From Nonomuraea solani (lineage in GTDB: Bacteria; Actinomycetota; Actinomycetes; Streptosporangiales; Streptosporangiaceae), in the NCBI RefSeq assembly GCF_900108335.1, contig NZ_FNVT01000027.1:57037-121036 (forward strand): 64,000 bases of DNA, in the 5' to 3' direction. The position numbers and the translations under genes are program-made. This document shows, piece by piece, positions 24,254-33,209 of the stretch (position 1 is the stretch's first letter; every line of letters starts with the position of its first letter). The notes under the pieces were generated by a model. It was given only the letters and a program-made list of their open reading frames with translations, was not told the origin of the DNA and did not search any database.

Positions 24254-25814
24254 CCTGCGGATCGGGATCGACGTCGGCGGCACGAACACCGACGCGGTGG
24301 CGCTGGACGCCGACGGCCGGGTGATCGCCAAGGCCAAGCGGCCGACGACCTCGGACGTGACGGGTGGCCTGCGGGCCGCGCTGGACGCCGTACTCGAAGA
24401 ACTGGGCGACAACGCGCGCGACCGGGTCGCGCGGATCATGCTGGGCACCACGCACGCCACCAACGCGATCCTCGAACGGCGCGGTCTCGGCCGGGTCGCC
24501 GTGCTGCGGCTCGGCGCACCCGCCACCACCGCCGTGCCCCCGCTCTCCGACTGGCCCGACGACCTGCGCGAGGCCGTCTCGGCGGGCGAGGCCATCGTGC
24601 CCGGCGGTCACTACGTGGACGGCCGCGAGATCAGCCCGCTCGACCTCGGCGAAGTCCGCCGCTTCCTGGACGGCGTGACGGCCGGCGACGGTGTGACGGC
24701 CGACGCCGTGGCCGTGACCAGCGTGTTCAGCCCGGCGAGCGACGAGCACGAGCGGCTGGTCGAGGAGCTCGTCAGGACCGAGTACGGCCTGCCGGTGTCG
24801 GTCAGCCACGAGATCGGCTCGCTCGGCCTGCTGGAGCGCGAGAACGCGACCGTGCTGAACGCCGCCCTGTACGGCGTCGCCGCCCACGTGACCGAGGCCC
24901 TGGTGACGGCGCTGGCCGAGCGAGGGCTGGGCGCGCGGCCGTACCTGGCGCAGAACGACGGCACGCTCATGACCGTCGAGCACGCCGCCCGCCTGCCGGT
25001 CTCGACCATCGGCTCCGGTCCGGCGAACTCGCTGCGCGGCGCCGCGTACCTGTCCGGCGTGGCCGATGCGATCGTGGTGGACGTGGGCGGCACCTCCACC
25101 GACCTGGGCGTGCTGGCCGGCGGTTTCCCCAGGGAGTCGGCGGCGGCGGTCGAGATCGGCGGGGTGCTGACCAACTTCCGCATGCCCGACATCCTGGCCA
25201 TCGCGCTCGGCGGCGGCACCGTGGTGCGGCCCGGCGGCGTCGGCCCCGACTCCACCGGCTACCGGATCGTGGACGAGGCGCTGGTCTTCGGCGGCACGAC
25301 GGCGACGATGACCGACGCGGCGGTGGCGGCGGGCCGGGTTCCGCGCGAGGCCGAGGGCTGGCCGGAACGGCTGGGTGACATGCCGGAGGGAATCGCCGAC
25401 ATCCTGCGAAGGGCGGTGCCGCTCGCGGACGAGATGATCATCGACGCGGTGGACCGGATGACGCTCGGCAGAACCGACCGGCCCCTGGTGGCGGTGGGTG
25501 GCGGGGCGTTCCTGCTGCCCGCCCGCATCCCCGGTGTCAGTGAGGTGATCCGCCCCGAGCACGCCGAGGTGGCCAACGCCGTGGGCGCCGCCATCGCACT
25601 CGCGAGTGGCAGAGTCGATACGATCTTGCCTGCGGGAGATAGCCGGTCAGAAGCGATCGAACAGGTCAAAGAGGAGGCGCGGGCGCGGGCCGTGGCGGCG
25701 GGGGCGGACCCCTCCGGCGTCGAGATCGTGGACCTCCTGGAGGTGCCGCTCAGCTATCTCTCCGAGCCCGCCGTACGGGTACACGTCAAAGCCGCCGGAC
25801 CCCTCGCCCGGTGA
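24246..25814 (+). CDS. hydantoinase/oxoprolinase family protein (HyuA-like)
   Basis: 522 aa. Begins DLRIGIDVGGTNTDAVALD, the actin-fold phosphate loop; later LGTTHATNAILERRGLG, IGSGPANSLRGAAYLSG and VVDVGGTSTDLGVL complete the HyuA_N/Hydantoinase_A pattern. The family carries out ATP-dependent opening of hydantoin or 5-oxoproline-type rings, normally with a HyuB partner, which is not present here. At 522 aa it is shorter than classical HyuA (about 690 aa) and lacks the C-terminal part; with DUF917 it forms a recurring pair. Confidence 0.87.
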   Translation: MADLRIGIDVGGTNTDAVALDADGRVIAKAKRPTTSDVTGGLRAALDAVLEELGDNARDRVARIMLGTTHATNAILERRGLGRVAVLRLGAPATTAVPPLSDWPDDLREAVSAGEAIVPGGHYVDGREISPLDLGEVRRFLDGVTAGDGVTADAVAVTSVFSPASDEHERLVEELVRTEYGLPVSVSHEIGSLGLLERENATVLNAALYGVAAHVTEALVTALAERGLGARPYLAQNDGTLMTVEHAARLPVSTIGSGPANSLRGAAYLSGVADAIVVDVGGTSTDLGVLAGGFPRESAAAVEIGGVLTNFRMPDILAIALGGGTVVRPGGVGPDSTGYRIVDEALVFGGTTATMTDAAVAAGRVPREAEGWPERLGDMPEGIADILRRAVPLADEMIIDAVDRMTLGRTDRPLVAVGGGAFLLPARIPGVSEVIRPEHAEVANAVGAAIALASGRVDTILPAGDSRSEAIEQVKEEARARAVAAGADPSGVEIVDLLEVPLSYLSEPAVRVHVKAAGPLAR

Positions 25815-25836
25815 CAGACCGAAAGGATCCCCCACC

Positions 25837-27474
25837 ATGAGCTGGCACAAACGTCTGCTCGTCGCCGGGGTCACGGGCGCCCTGGCCCTGACCGCGTCCG
25901 CGTGCGCGGGCGGTCAGGTACGCGGCGCCGGCGGCACACCGGAGCCGGCCACGAGCACCGCCACGGGCACCGCCACTGGCGGTCAACCGGCGGCGACCCG
26001 ATCGGGTCAGGCCAACGACACCACGTTCGTCTACGCGCCGAACCTCGACGTGGTCACCGACTGGGACCCGGCGACCTCCTACTCCAACGAGATCGTCGCC
26101 CTGTCGAACATCTACGAGGGCCTGACCAGGTACAACTCCCAGACCAAGACCACCGAGCCGCGTCTGGCCACCGAGTGGACCTCCTCAGGCGACGGCAAGG
26201 AGTGGACGTTCAAGCTGCGGCAGAACGTGAAGTTCCACTCCGGCGCCACGCTCGACGCCGAGGCCGCGAAGAAGGCCATCGAGCGGACGATCGAGAAGAA
26301 GGGCGGCGCGGCCTACATCTGGGACCCGGTCGACAAGATCGAGGCCGTGGACGCGGGCACGCTGAAGTTCACCCTCAAGTACGCCAGCCCGCTCGACCTG
26401 ATCGCCTCCTCCGGCTACGCCGCCCACATCTACGACGTGGACGCCGTGGACGCCGACGGCAAGAAGACCGCCGGCACCGGCCCGTACACGATCGACTCCT
26501 GGCAGAAGGGCAAGGAGACCGAGCTGACGCTGAAGGCGTACGAGGGCTATTGGGGCGGCTGGAAGCCGGAGCAGTACAAGAAGGTCGCCTTCCGCGTCAC
26601 GCCCGAGATCACCACCGCGTGGCAGCTTCTGCAGCGGGGCGAGGTGAACTTCGTCGAACGCCTGAACCCGCAGCTCTTCGCACAGGCCGGGACGACTCAG
26701 GCGGTGCAGACCTCGCAGTCGCCGTCGTTCCAGAACCTGCTGGTGCTGTTCAACACCGCCGAGGGCCCGGCCAAGGACGTGCGGGTACGGCAGGCGCTGC
26801 AGCTCGCCATCGACTACGACGGCCTGGCGGGAGCGCTCAAGGGCGCCGGGCTGAAGGCCAGCGGCCTGGTGCCGCAGGGGCTGCTCGGCCACGCCACCGG
26901 CATGGAGCCCAAGCAGGACCTGGCCAAGGCGCAGGCGCTGCTCGCCGAGGCCGGTTATGGCCCCGACAACCCCGAGCTCAAGCTCAGCATGACCTACGCC
27001 CAGGGCGACGAGGACCAGAAGCTGCTGGTCACGCTGCTCAGCTCGGCGCTGACGAAGATGAACGTGACGCTGCAGGCCAAGCCGATGACCTGGAGCGCGC
27101 AGTGGGACCTGGGCAAGAAGCAGGGCCAGGACATCTTCGTCATGTACTGGTATCCGGACTATCCGGACGCCTACTCCTGGTTCCTCAATGTGTTCAAGAG
27201 CGCTGACAAGCCGCAGTTCAACCTGTCCTACCTCAAGAACGGTGACATCGACTCGGCCATCGGCAAGCTGCCCGAGCTGACGGCCACGGACAAGGCGATG
27301 GCCGAGCGCGAGTACGGGGAGCTGCAGAAGAAGATCATCCAGGAGGAGGCGGCGGTGGCGGTGCCGTACGTGCAGACGTATCAGCGCGCGCTCTCGTCCG
27401 ACGTCCGGGGATATGTGGACAACCCCGCCTATCCCAACGTGGTGTTCTTCTACGACCTCACGCGCGCCGGCTGA
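25837..27474 (+). CDS. ABC transporter substrate-binding lipoprotein (SBP_bac_5)
   Basis: 545 aa. Signal peptide with lipobox LTASAC (Cys 23), a Gly/Thr/Ala linker to about residue 63, then the extracytoplasmic solute-binding family 5 domain: NEIVALSNIYEGLTRYN, PRLATEWTSSGDGKEWTFKLR, and a GPYTIDSW loop. It delivers its ligand (oligopeptide-, nickel- or other-type) to the permeases encoded just downstream (3-bp gap). The operon with ring-opening enzymes suggests an amide-like ligand. A close paralogue without transporter genes sits at 35261. Confidence 0.9.
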   Translation: MSWHKRLLVAGVTGALALTASACAGGQVRGAGGTPEPATSTATGTATGGQPAATRSGQANDTTFVYAPNLDVVTDWDPATSYSNEIVALSNIYEGLTRYNSQTKTTEPRLATEWTSSGDGKEWTFKLRQNVKFHSGATLDAEAAKKAIERTIEKKGGAAYIWDPVDKIEAVDAGTLKFTLKYASPLDLIASSGYAAHIYDVDAVDADGKKTAGTGPYTIDSWQKGKETELTLKAYEGYWGGWKPEQYKKVAFRVTPEITTAWQLLQRGEVNFVERLNPQLFAQAGTTQAVQTSQSPSFQNLLVLFNTAEGPAKDVRVRQALQLAIDYDGLAGALKGAGLKASGLVPQGLLGHATGMEPKQDLAKAQALLAEAGYGPDNPELKLSMTYAQGDEDQKLLVTLLSSALTKMNVTLQAKPMTWSAQWDLGKKQGQDIFVMYWYPDYPDAYSWFLNVFKSADKPQFNLSYLKNGDIDSAIGKLPELTATDKAMAEREYGELQKKIIQEEAAVAVPYVQTYQRALSSDVRGYVDNPAYPNVVFFYDLTRAG

Positions 27475-27476
27475 GC

Positions 27477-28493
27477 ATGCTGCGCTATCTGGCCCGCCGG
27501 CTCGGCCAGGCCCTCCTGGTCGTGGCCGGCGTGGTCGTGCTCACGTTCGTGGTCATGCGGCTGGTGCCGGGGGATCCGGCGGTCGCGTTCGCCGGGCCGA
27601 AGGCCACGCCCGAGCAGCTCGCCGAGGCCCGCGCGCGGTTCGGGCTGGACGACCCGCTCTACGTCCAGCTCGTGAACTACGCCCGCGACCTGGTCAGCGG
27701 CGACTGGGGCACGAGCCTGCGCACCCGGCAACCGGTGCGCGACGACCTGTACGTGGCGTTTCCCGCCTCTCTCGAACTGGTCGGCACGGCTCTGCTCATA
27801 GCGGTCGTCGCGGGCATTCCGATCGGCGTGCTCGCCGCCCGCTTTAAGACGAAATTTCCGGACTTTGGAGTGCGGGTGGGCAGCATGCTCGCCGTCTCCG
27901 TCCCCGTCTTCTGGCTGGCCCTCGTCCTGCAGACGGTGTTCGCCACCAACCTCGGCTGGTTCCCCATCGCCGGCGAGTACGACTCCTCGCTCGACCGCAC
28001 CAGCCCCCTCACCCTCTGGACCAACATCACCATCGTCGACGCCCTCATCACCGGCAACTGGCCCATCTTCACCAGCACGCTCCAGCACCTCGTGCTGCCC
28101 GCGCTGGTCGTGGCCGCCTACCCGGTCGGCGTCATCGCCCAGATGACCAGGGCGGCCCTCATCGAGGAGTCCGGTCAGGACCACGCCCGGCTGGAGCGCG
28201 CGCTCGGCTTCGGTGAGACGTCGATCCTGACCAAGTTCGCCCTGAGACCGGCGCTGAATCCCGTTCTGTCGCTGATCGCCCTGGTCTTCGCGTACGCGAT
28301 CGTCAACGGCTTCCTCGTCGAGGCCGTCTTCAACTGGCCGGGCCTGGGCCGCTACGCCGTCGAGTCGATCCGCTCGCTGGACACCCCGGCCATCGCCGGC
28401 GTCACCCTCCTGGTCGCCCTGGTGTACGTCCTGGCCAACCTGGTCGTGGACATCCTCCAGGGCTTCGTCGACCCCCGGACGAGGATGCGATGA
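27477..28493 (+). CDS. ABC transporter permease (DppB type)
   Basis: 338 aa. Six membrane helices; N-terminal MLRYLARRLGQALLVVAGVVVLTFVVMRLVPGDP in pieces is the DppB/OppB start, and LLEEAVFNWPGLGRYAV-like text (FLVEAVFNWPGLGRYAVESI) near the C-terminus is the conserved coupling region. ATG follows the binding-protein stop by 2 bp. Forms the membrane channel with the next gene product. Confidence 0.92.
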   Translation: MLRYLARRLGQALLVVAGVVVLTFVVMRLVPGDPAVAFAGPKATPEQLAEARARFGLDDPLYVQLVNYARDLVSGDWGTSLRTRQPVRDDLYVAFPASLELVGTALLIAVVAGIPIGVLAARFKTKFPDFGVRVGSMLAVSVPVFWLALVLQTVFATNLGWFPIAGEYDSSLDRTSPLTLWTNITIVDALITGNWPIFTSTLQHLVLPALVVAAYPVGVIAQMTRAALIEESGQDHARLERALGFGETSILTKFALRPALNPVLSLIALVFAYAIVNGFLVEAVFNWPGLGRYAVESIRSLDTPAIAGVTLLVALVYVLANLVVDILQGFVDPRTRMR

Positions 28494-29344
28494 CGGACGT
28501 CGAAACCGCGCCGCTGCGCCGGACCCTGCCGAGGCTGCCCGACCGCTTCGCCGCCCTGGGCGCGGTGCTCATCGTGCTCGTCGTGCTGGCGGCGATCCTC
28601 GCGCCGTGGCTGGCGCCGTACCCGGTGGACGAGCCGAAGCCGCTGGAGGCGCTGCTGCCGCCGAGCGGCGCGCACTGGTTCGGCACCGACCAGGTCGGGC
28701 GCGACGTGCTCACCAGGATCCTGTACGGCGGCCGCACCTCGCTGTTCATCGCCGTGGCCGTGCTCGCCGTCTCGGCCCTGGTGGGCGTCGCGCTGGGGGT
28801 GGTCGCCGGGTACGCGGGCGGCTGGCTCAGGGACGTCATCATGCGCGTCACGGACGTGTTCCTGGCCTTCCCCGCGCTGCTGCTCTCCCTGGCCCTGGCG
28901 GTGGTGCTGCAGCCGAGCGTGAACACCGTCATCCTGGCCATCGCGGTGACCTGGTGGCCCTGGTACGCCCGGCTGGCCGCCTCCGTGGCCGCCTCGATCG
29001 CGACCCGCGGCTACGTGGACGCCGCCCGCTGCCTCGGCGTGCCCGCGCCGCTGATCATCCTGCGGCACGTGGTGCCCAACTCGCTCACCCCCGTGCTGGT
29101 GCAGCTCTCGCTGGACGCGGGCGGGGTGATCCTGACCTCTGCGGCGCTGTCGTACCTGGGGCTGGGCGCGCAGGAGCCGACGGCGGAGTGGGGCTTGATG
29201 GTGCAGCAGGGGCAGACGCTGTTCACCACGAACTGGTGGGTGGTCACGTTCCCCGGGCTGGCGATCCTGGTGACGGCGTTCGCGTTCAACGTGCTGGGCG
29301 AAGGGCTGCGCAACGCGCTCGACCCTCGGAGGGTGGTCAAGTGA
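28490..29344 (+). CDS. ABC transporter permease (DppC type)
   Basis: 284 aa. DppC features: GTDQVGRDVLTRILYGGRTSL near residue 65, VTDVFLAFPALLLSLALA, the EAA-like loop YVDAARCLGVPAPLIILRHV, and the C-terminal GLRNALDPR. Start overlaps the preceding stop by 4 nt (ATGA), and its own stop overlaps the next GTG. Pairs with the DppB-type permease. Confidence 0.92.
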   Translation: MTDVETAPLRRTLPRLPDRFAALGAVLIVLVVLAAILAPWLAPYPVDEPKPLEALLPPSGAHWFGTDQVGRDVLTRILYGGRTSLFIAVAVLAVSALVGVALGVVAGYAGGWLRDVIMRVTDVFLAFPALLLSLALAVVLQPSVNTVILAIAVTWWPWYARLAASVAASIATRGYVDAARCLGVPAPLIILRHVVPNSLTPVLVQLSLDAGGVILTSAALSYLGLGAQEPTAEWGLMVQQGQTLFTTNWWVVTFPGLAILVTAFAFNVLGEGLRNALDPRRVVK

Positions 29345-30078
29345 TCGAGGTGCGCGATCTTCAGGTGCGCTACGGCGGGCGGCTCGTGGCCGACGTGCCG
29401 GTGCTGGACGTGGGCGCGGGGGAGTGCGTGGCGATCGTGGGGGAGAGCGGGTCGGGCAAGTCCACGACGCTGCTCGCGCTGCTCGGCCTCACCGAGAATG
29501 CCGAAATTTCGGGACAAATTGGGGTCTGCGGCGTCGACGTCCTGACGGCCTCGCCGCGCGCCCTGCGCGAGATCAGAGGCGCCAGGGCGGCGCTCGTGAT
29601 GCAGTCACCGCAGGCCGCGCTCGGCCCCGCCACCCGCCTCGGCGTCCTCATGCGCCGCGCGCTCAAACTGCACGGCCGCGACGCCTCCGGCGCGAACATG
29701 GCGAAGGCCGTCGAAGAGGTCCTGCTCGACCGCGAGATCCTGCGCCGCTACCCGCACGAGATCTCCGGCGGCCAGGCCCAGCGCTTCGCCATCGCGCTGG
29801 CCATCGCCCTGGGCGCCGAGGTGATCCTGGCCGACGAGCCCACCAGCGCCCTGGACGTGACCGTGCAGGCCGAGGTGGTCGGCGTGCTGCGCCGGCTGCG
29901 GGAGGAGCGCGGGCTGGCGCTGCTGCTCGTCTCCCACGACCTGGCCCTCGTCTCGACGATCGCCGACCGGGTGCTCGTCATGAAGGACGGCGCGGTGGTG
30001 GAGTCGGGCCCCGCCGCCGGCGTGCTGGCCGAGCCGTCGCACCCCTACACCCGCGAGCTGCTGGAGGCGCTGCCGTGA
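29341..30078 (+). CDS. ABC transporter ATP-binding protein (DppD type)
   Basis: 245 aa. Walker A GESGSGKST, signature SGGQAQR, Walker B VILADEPTSALD and switch His in LLLVSHDLAL. It is short: the usual C-terminal oligopeptide-transporter extension of DppD is absent. GTG start overlaps the previous stop (GTGA). A contiguous open frame further upstream is antiparallel noise from the permease gene. Confidence 0.9.
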   Translation: MIEVRDLQVRYGGRLVADVPVLDVGAGECVAIVGESGSGKSTTLLALLGLTENAEISGQIGVCGVDVLTASPRALREIRGARAALVMQSPQAALGPATRLGVLMRRALKLHGRDASGANMAKAVEEVLLDREILRRYPHEISGGQAQRFAIALAIALGAEVILADEPTSALDVTVQAEVVGVLRRLREERGLALLLVSHDLALVSTIADRVLVMKDGAVVESGPAAGVLAEPSHPYTRELLEALP

Positions 30079-30950
30079 CGATGCTCAGGGCCGAGAGCGT
30101 GACACTCGGGTACGCCCGCAATCCGGTCGTCCACGACGTCACCCTGGACATCACCGAGGGCGGCGTGGGCCTGATCGGGGAGAGCGGCTCGGGCAAGACC
30201 ACGCTGGCGCGCGCGTTCCTGGGCCTCCTCACCCCCATGTCCGGAAATATTTGGTACGGCGACCAAACCCTGAAAAAGTCCGACCTGAGGAAGTTCCGGA
30301 AGGACGTCCAGCCCGTCTTCCAGGCCGAGGCCCTCGACCCCCGGATGCGCGTCGGCACCTCCATCGCCGAGGCCCTGCCCCGCGCGGCCCGTTCCCGGGT
30401 CACCGAGCTGCTCGAACAGGTCGGCCTCGACCCTGACCTGGCCACCCGCAGGCCGCACCAGCTCTCGGGCGGCCAGCGCCAGCGCGTGGTGATCGCCAGG
30501 GCGCTGGCCGTCGGCCCCCGCCTGCTCATCCTGGACGAGCCCACCAGCGCGCTCGACGTCACCGTCCAGGCCAGGATCCTCGACCTGCTGGCCTCCCTGG
30601 ACACCGAACGCCTGCTCATCACGCACAACCTGGCCGTCGTGGAGCGGCTCTGCCGCACCTCGCACGTGCTCTTCGCGGGCCGCGTCGTCGAGTCGGGGCC
30701 CACCGGGGACCTGCTGGCCGCTCCCGCGCATCCGTACACGCTGGCGCTGCGCGACGCCGTGCCGAAGCTCGGCGGCGACCCGCCCCAGGCCAAGGGCCGG
30801 ACCGAGGCGGTGCCGGCGGCGACCGGCTGTGCGTACCGGCTGCGCTGCCCGCTGGCCGTGCCGGAGTGCGAGCGCCCGCCCGCGCCGCGGGACGTCCAGG
30901 GACGTCAGGTGGCCTGCCACCGCGCGGAGGACGTCTTAGGCGTCACTTGA
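30075..30950 (+). CDS. ABC transporter ATP-binding protein (DppF type)
   Basis: 291 aa. Walker A GESGSGKTT, signature LSGGQRQR, Walker B LLILDEPTSALD, switch ITHNLAVVE, then the C-terminal oligopeptide/dipeptide extension with its Cys cluster (CAYRLRCPLAVPEC). GTG overlaps the DppD stop by 4 nt, completing a tightly coupled five-gene importer. The stop lies 8 bp inside the tail of the convergent MarR gene. Confidence 0.9.
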   Translation: MTMLRAESVTLGYARNPVVHDVTLDITEGGVGLIGESGSGKTTLARAFLGLLTPMSGNIWYGDQTLKKSDLRKFRKDVQPVFQAEALDPRMRVGTSIAEALPRAARSRVTELLEQVGLDPDLATRRPHQLSGGQRQRVVIARALAVGPRLLILDEPTSALDVTVQARILDLLASLDTERLLITHNLAVVERLCRTSHVLFAGRVVESGPTGDLLAAPAHPYTLALRDAVPKLGGDPPQAKGRTEAVPAATGCAYRLRCPLAVPECERPPAPRDVQGRQVACHRAEDVLGVT

Positions 30951-31410
30951 CGATGGCGCGGGCCTTCAGGAGCTCGCACAGGTCGTCGGAGAGCTTGCCC
31001 ATCAGCCGGGCCAGCTCGTCCTTGTCCTTCTCCGGCCAGCCGGTCAGCGCGCCCTCGAACCACTCGGTGGTCACCCGGCGGCACCGGACGGCCGCCTCGG
31101 CGCCCGCCTCGGTGAGCGCGATGCGCCAGGCCCGGCCGTCGTCGGGGTCGCGTACGCGCTCGACCAGCCCGCGCTGTTCGAGCGCGGCCACGTGCCGGGT
31201 CACGTGCGGGCTCTCCACCTGCAGGCTCTCGGCGATCATGCCGATCCTGCGCGGCTCGCCCGCGTCCAGCAGATCGACGATGATCTGGACGTCCGGCCGG
31301 TCCAGCCGGACGCCGGCGGCCTCGGTCAGCCGCTCGTGCGTCTTGCCGCGATTGAGCGTGGTCACCAACCGGCGGAAGGCGGCCACCGTGTCCTTGAGAT
31401 TGTCGTCCAT
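30943..31410 (-). CDS. MarR family transcriptional regulator
   Basis: 155 aa. Winged HTH: IGMIAESLQVESPHVTRHVAALEQRGLVERVRDPDDGRAWRIALTEAG is split between recognition helix and wing (DDGRAWRI is the wing). N- and C-terminal helices give the dimer interface. Divergent from the MFS transporter at 31484; a 15-bp palindrome sits between the likely -35 and -10 of the MFS promoter, a classic repressor layout. It most likely senses the drug or metabolite exported by that pump. Confidence 0.9.
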   Translation of the reverse strand: MDDNLKDTVAAFRRLVTTLNRGKTHERLTEAAGVRLDRPDVQIIVDLLDAGEPRRIGMIAESLQVESPHVTRHVAALEQRGLVERVRDPDDGRAWRIALTEAGAEAAVRCRRVTTEWFEGALTGWPEKDKDELARLMGKLSDDLCELLKARAIVK

Positions 31411-31414
31411 CCGC

Positions 31415-31442
31415 TTGCTTACCTAACTTAGGTATGTATTAT
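31415..31442 (+). promoter_or_regulatory. MFS promoter with embedded MarR-type operator
   Basis: TTGCTT (31415-31420), 16-bp spacer, TATTAT (31437-31442). The spacer is filled by the palindrome TACCTAA-C-TTAGGTA (31420-31434). A dimeric repressor bound there would block RNA polymerase on the MFS gene, and, since the MarR start is at 31410, its own transcription too. Confidence 0.6.
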
Positions 31443-31483
31443 CGGTTCTCGGTTACTTACCCAAATTATCCAAAGGAGCCGAC

Positions 31484-32875
31484 ATGGCGACACTCGTCGC
31501 ACCCGGAACACGGGAGACGTCGAGCCGTAACCCCTGGCCCGCGGTGGTCTCCCTGGCCTTCGCGGCGTCCATCGCCGCTCTCCAGAACACCGCGGTGGTC
31601 CCGTTGCTTCCGGTGCTGCAGCGGGAGCTGAACGCCTCGTTGCCCGCCGTCACCTGGACGCTCACGCTGAGCCTCCTGGTCGCCGCGGTGGCCACGCCCT
31701 TGCTGTCCCGCTTCGGCGACATGTACGGCAGGCGCCGCATGATCCTCGGCGCCCTCGCCCTCCTGGTGATCGGCTCGGTCATGGCCGCGCTGGCTACCTC
31801 GCTGACCTGGCTGATCGTGGCAAGGGTGCTGCAGGGCTTCGTGTCCGCGCTGGTGCCGCTGTCGATCGGGGTGGTGCGCGACATGCTGCCGAGAGAGCAA
31901 CTGGCGACCGGCATCGGGGTGCTCAGCGCCACGATGGGCTTCGGCAGCGGCGGCGGCATGATCCTGGCCGGGCTCACCTCCGGCGACTACCACCTGGTCT
32001 TCTGGATCACCGCCGGGATCTCGCTGCTGGCCGCCGTCGTCGTGGCCTTCCTCGTGCGTGACACCTCGCCGCCGGTGAAGGGCCGTCCCGACCTGCTCGG
32101 CGCGGGACTGCTGGCCGCCTGGCTGGTCGCGCTCCTGCTGGGCATCAGCGAGGGCGGCTCGTGGGGCTGGACCTCGCCGGGCGTGCTCGGCCTGTTCGCC
32201 GCCGCGGCGCTGCTGGCGGCCGTCTGGGTCCTGGTCGAGCGCAGGGTGGCCGAGCCGCTGGTGGAGATGGCGATGCTGGTGCACCGGGGCACGATCGGCG
32301 CGACGGTGTCCTCGATGCTGCTCGGGTTCTCGTTCTTCACGCTGCTGACCGGCATGTCGGCCTTCGCCCAGGCGGGCTTCGCCGCCTCGACCCTGGAGGT
32401 CGGGATCTACCTGCTGCCCAGCACGCTGTTCATGCTGGTGATCTCGTTGTTCGCGGGCCGGTTCATGCGCCGCTTCGCGGCCTCGACGATGGTGGCGGCG
32501 GGCTCGGGGGTCACCGGGGTGGCCGCGTTGTGGCTGGTGGTGGCCCACGACGCGTCCGTCCACCTGTACGTGGCGTCCTCGCTGATGGGCGTCGGCCTCG
32601 GCATCGGCTACGCGGCCCTGGGCACCATGGCCGTCGAGCACGTGGACCCCGCCAAGACGGCCGTCGCGGCCGGTGTGAACGCGCTCGTCCGCGTCGTGGG
32701 CGGCAGCACCGCCGGCGCCGTGATCGCCGCCATCCTGGCCGCCCGGCCCGGCCTGGACGGCTACCCGTGGATCTTCGGGGCGGCCGCCGCGGGAGGTGTC
32801 GTGGCCGCGCTGTTCGCGGCCGTGTACGGACACCTCAACCGCGCGGCCGTCACTACAGGGCCTTCAGCCCGCTGA
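31484..32875 (+). CDS. MFS multidrug efflux transporter (14-helix type)
   Basis: 463 aa, strongly hydrophobic with about 14 membrane segments. RFGDMYGRRRMIL is MFS motif A between helices 2 and 3, VARVLQGFVSALVPLS is motif B, and LSATMGFGSGGGMILAGL is the motif C region of drug antiporters. AAAGGAG ribosome site 6 nt before ATG. Under the divergent MarR. Exports an unknown toxic compound using the proton gradient. The 3' end overlaps the DUF742 gene by 23 bp. Confidence 0.9.
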   Translation: MATLVAPGTRETSSRNPWPAVVSLAFAASIAALQNTAVVPLLPVLQRELNASLPAVTWTLTLSLLVAAVATPLLSRFGDMYGRRRMILGALALLVIGSVMAALATSLTWLIVARVLQGFVSALVPLSIGVVRDMLPREQLATGIGVLSATMGFGSGGGMILAGLTSGDYHLVFWITAGISLLAAVVVAFLVRDTSPPVKGRPDLLGAGLLAAWLVALLLGISEGGSWGWTSPGVLGLFAAAALLAAVWVLVERRVAEPLVEMAMLVHRGTIGATVSSMLLGFSFFTLLTGMSAFAQAGFAASTLEVGIYLLPSTLFMLVISLFAGRFMRRFAASTMVAAGSGVTGVAALWLVVAHDASVHLYVASSLMGVGLGIGYAALGTMAVEHVDPAKTAVAAGVNALVRVVGGSTAGAVIAAILAARPGLDGYPWIFGAAAAGGVVAALFAAVYGHLNRAAVTTGPSAR

Positions 32876-33209
32876 TCACCTCTAGCAGCACCTTCGCGTC
32901 GGGAGCGGGCGGGGGCAGCTCGACCTGGACGAGCTGCTGCGCGTGCAGGTCGCCGACCAGCACCCTGACCACGCCGATGGGCAGGTTCAGCTCGGCCGCG
33001 ACGTCCACGAGCCGGGTCGGCTGGGTGCACTTCTGCATGATGATGAGATGCTCGGGGGCCAGGCCCCGGGGCGGCGCCAGGCCACCGGCCGTGATGATCA
33101 CCGCGATGAGGTCGATGGCCTCGCTCGCGGGGACCGTCCGGCCCCTGGTCAGCAGGTAGGCGGGGACGATCGGACCGGCGTCCTCGTCCAGCCAGCGCTC
33201 TTCACTCAC
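32853..33209 (-). CDS. DUF742 protein (conservon CvnC type)
   Basis: 118 aa. DAGPIVPAYLLTRGRT, APEHLIIMQKCTQPTRLVDVAAELNLPIGVVRVLVGDL and the C-terminal LLEVISGLKAL are diagnostic of DUF742, the winged-helix third member of actinomycete conservons. GTG start overlaps the kinase stop by 8 nt. The usual roadblock gene before it and GTPase gene after it are missing; a convergent MFS gene follows directly. Confidence 0.9.
   Translation of the reverse strand: MSEERWLDEDAGPIVPAYLLTRGRTVPASEAIDLIAVIITAGGLAPPRGLAPEHLIIMQKCTQPTRLVDVAAELNLPIGVVRVLVGDLHAQQLVQVELPPPAPDAKVLLEVISGLKAL

Noticed and set aside
22667..24595. 642-codon minus-strand frame across the DUF917 gene
   Set aside because: Only the last 145 codons (RpiB-like) are real; the rest is low-complexity antisense of DUF917/HyuA.
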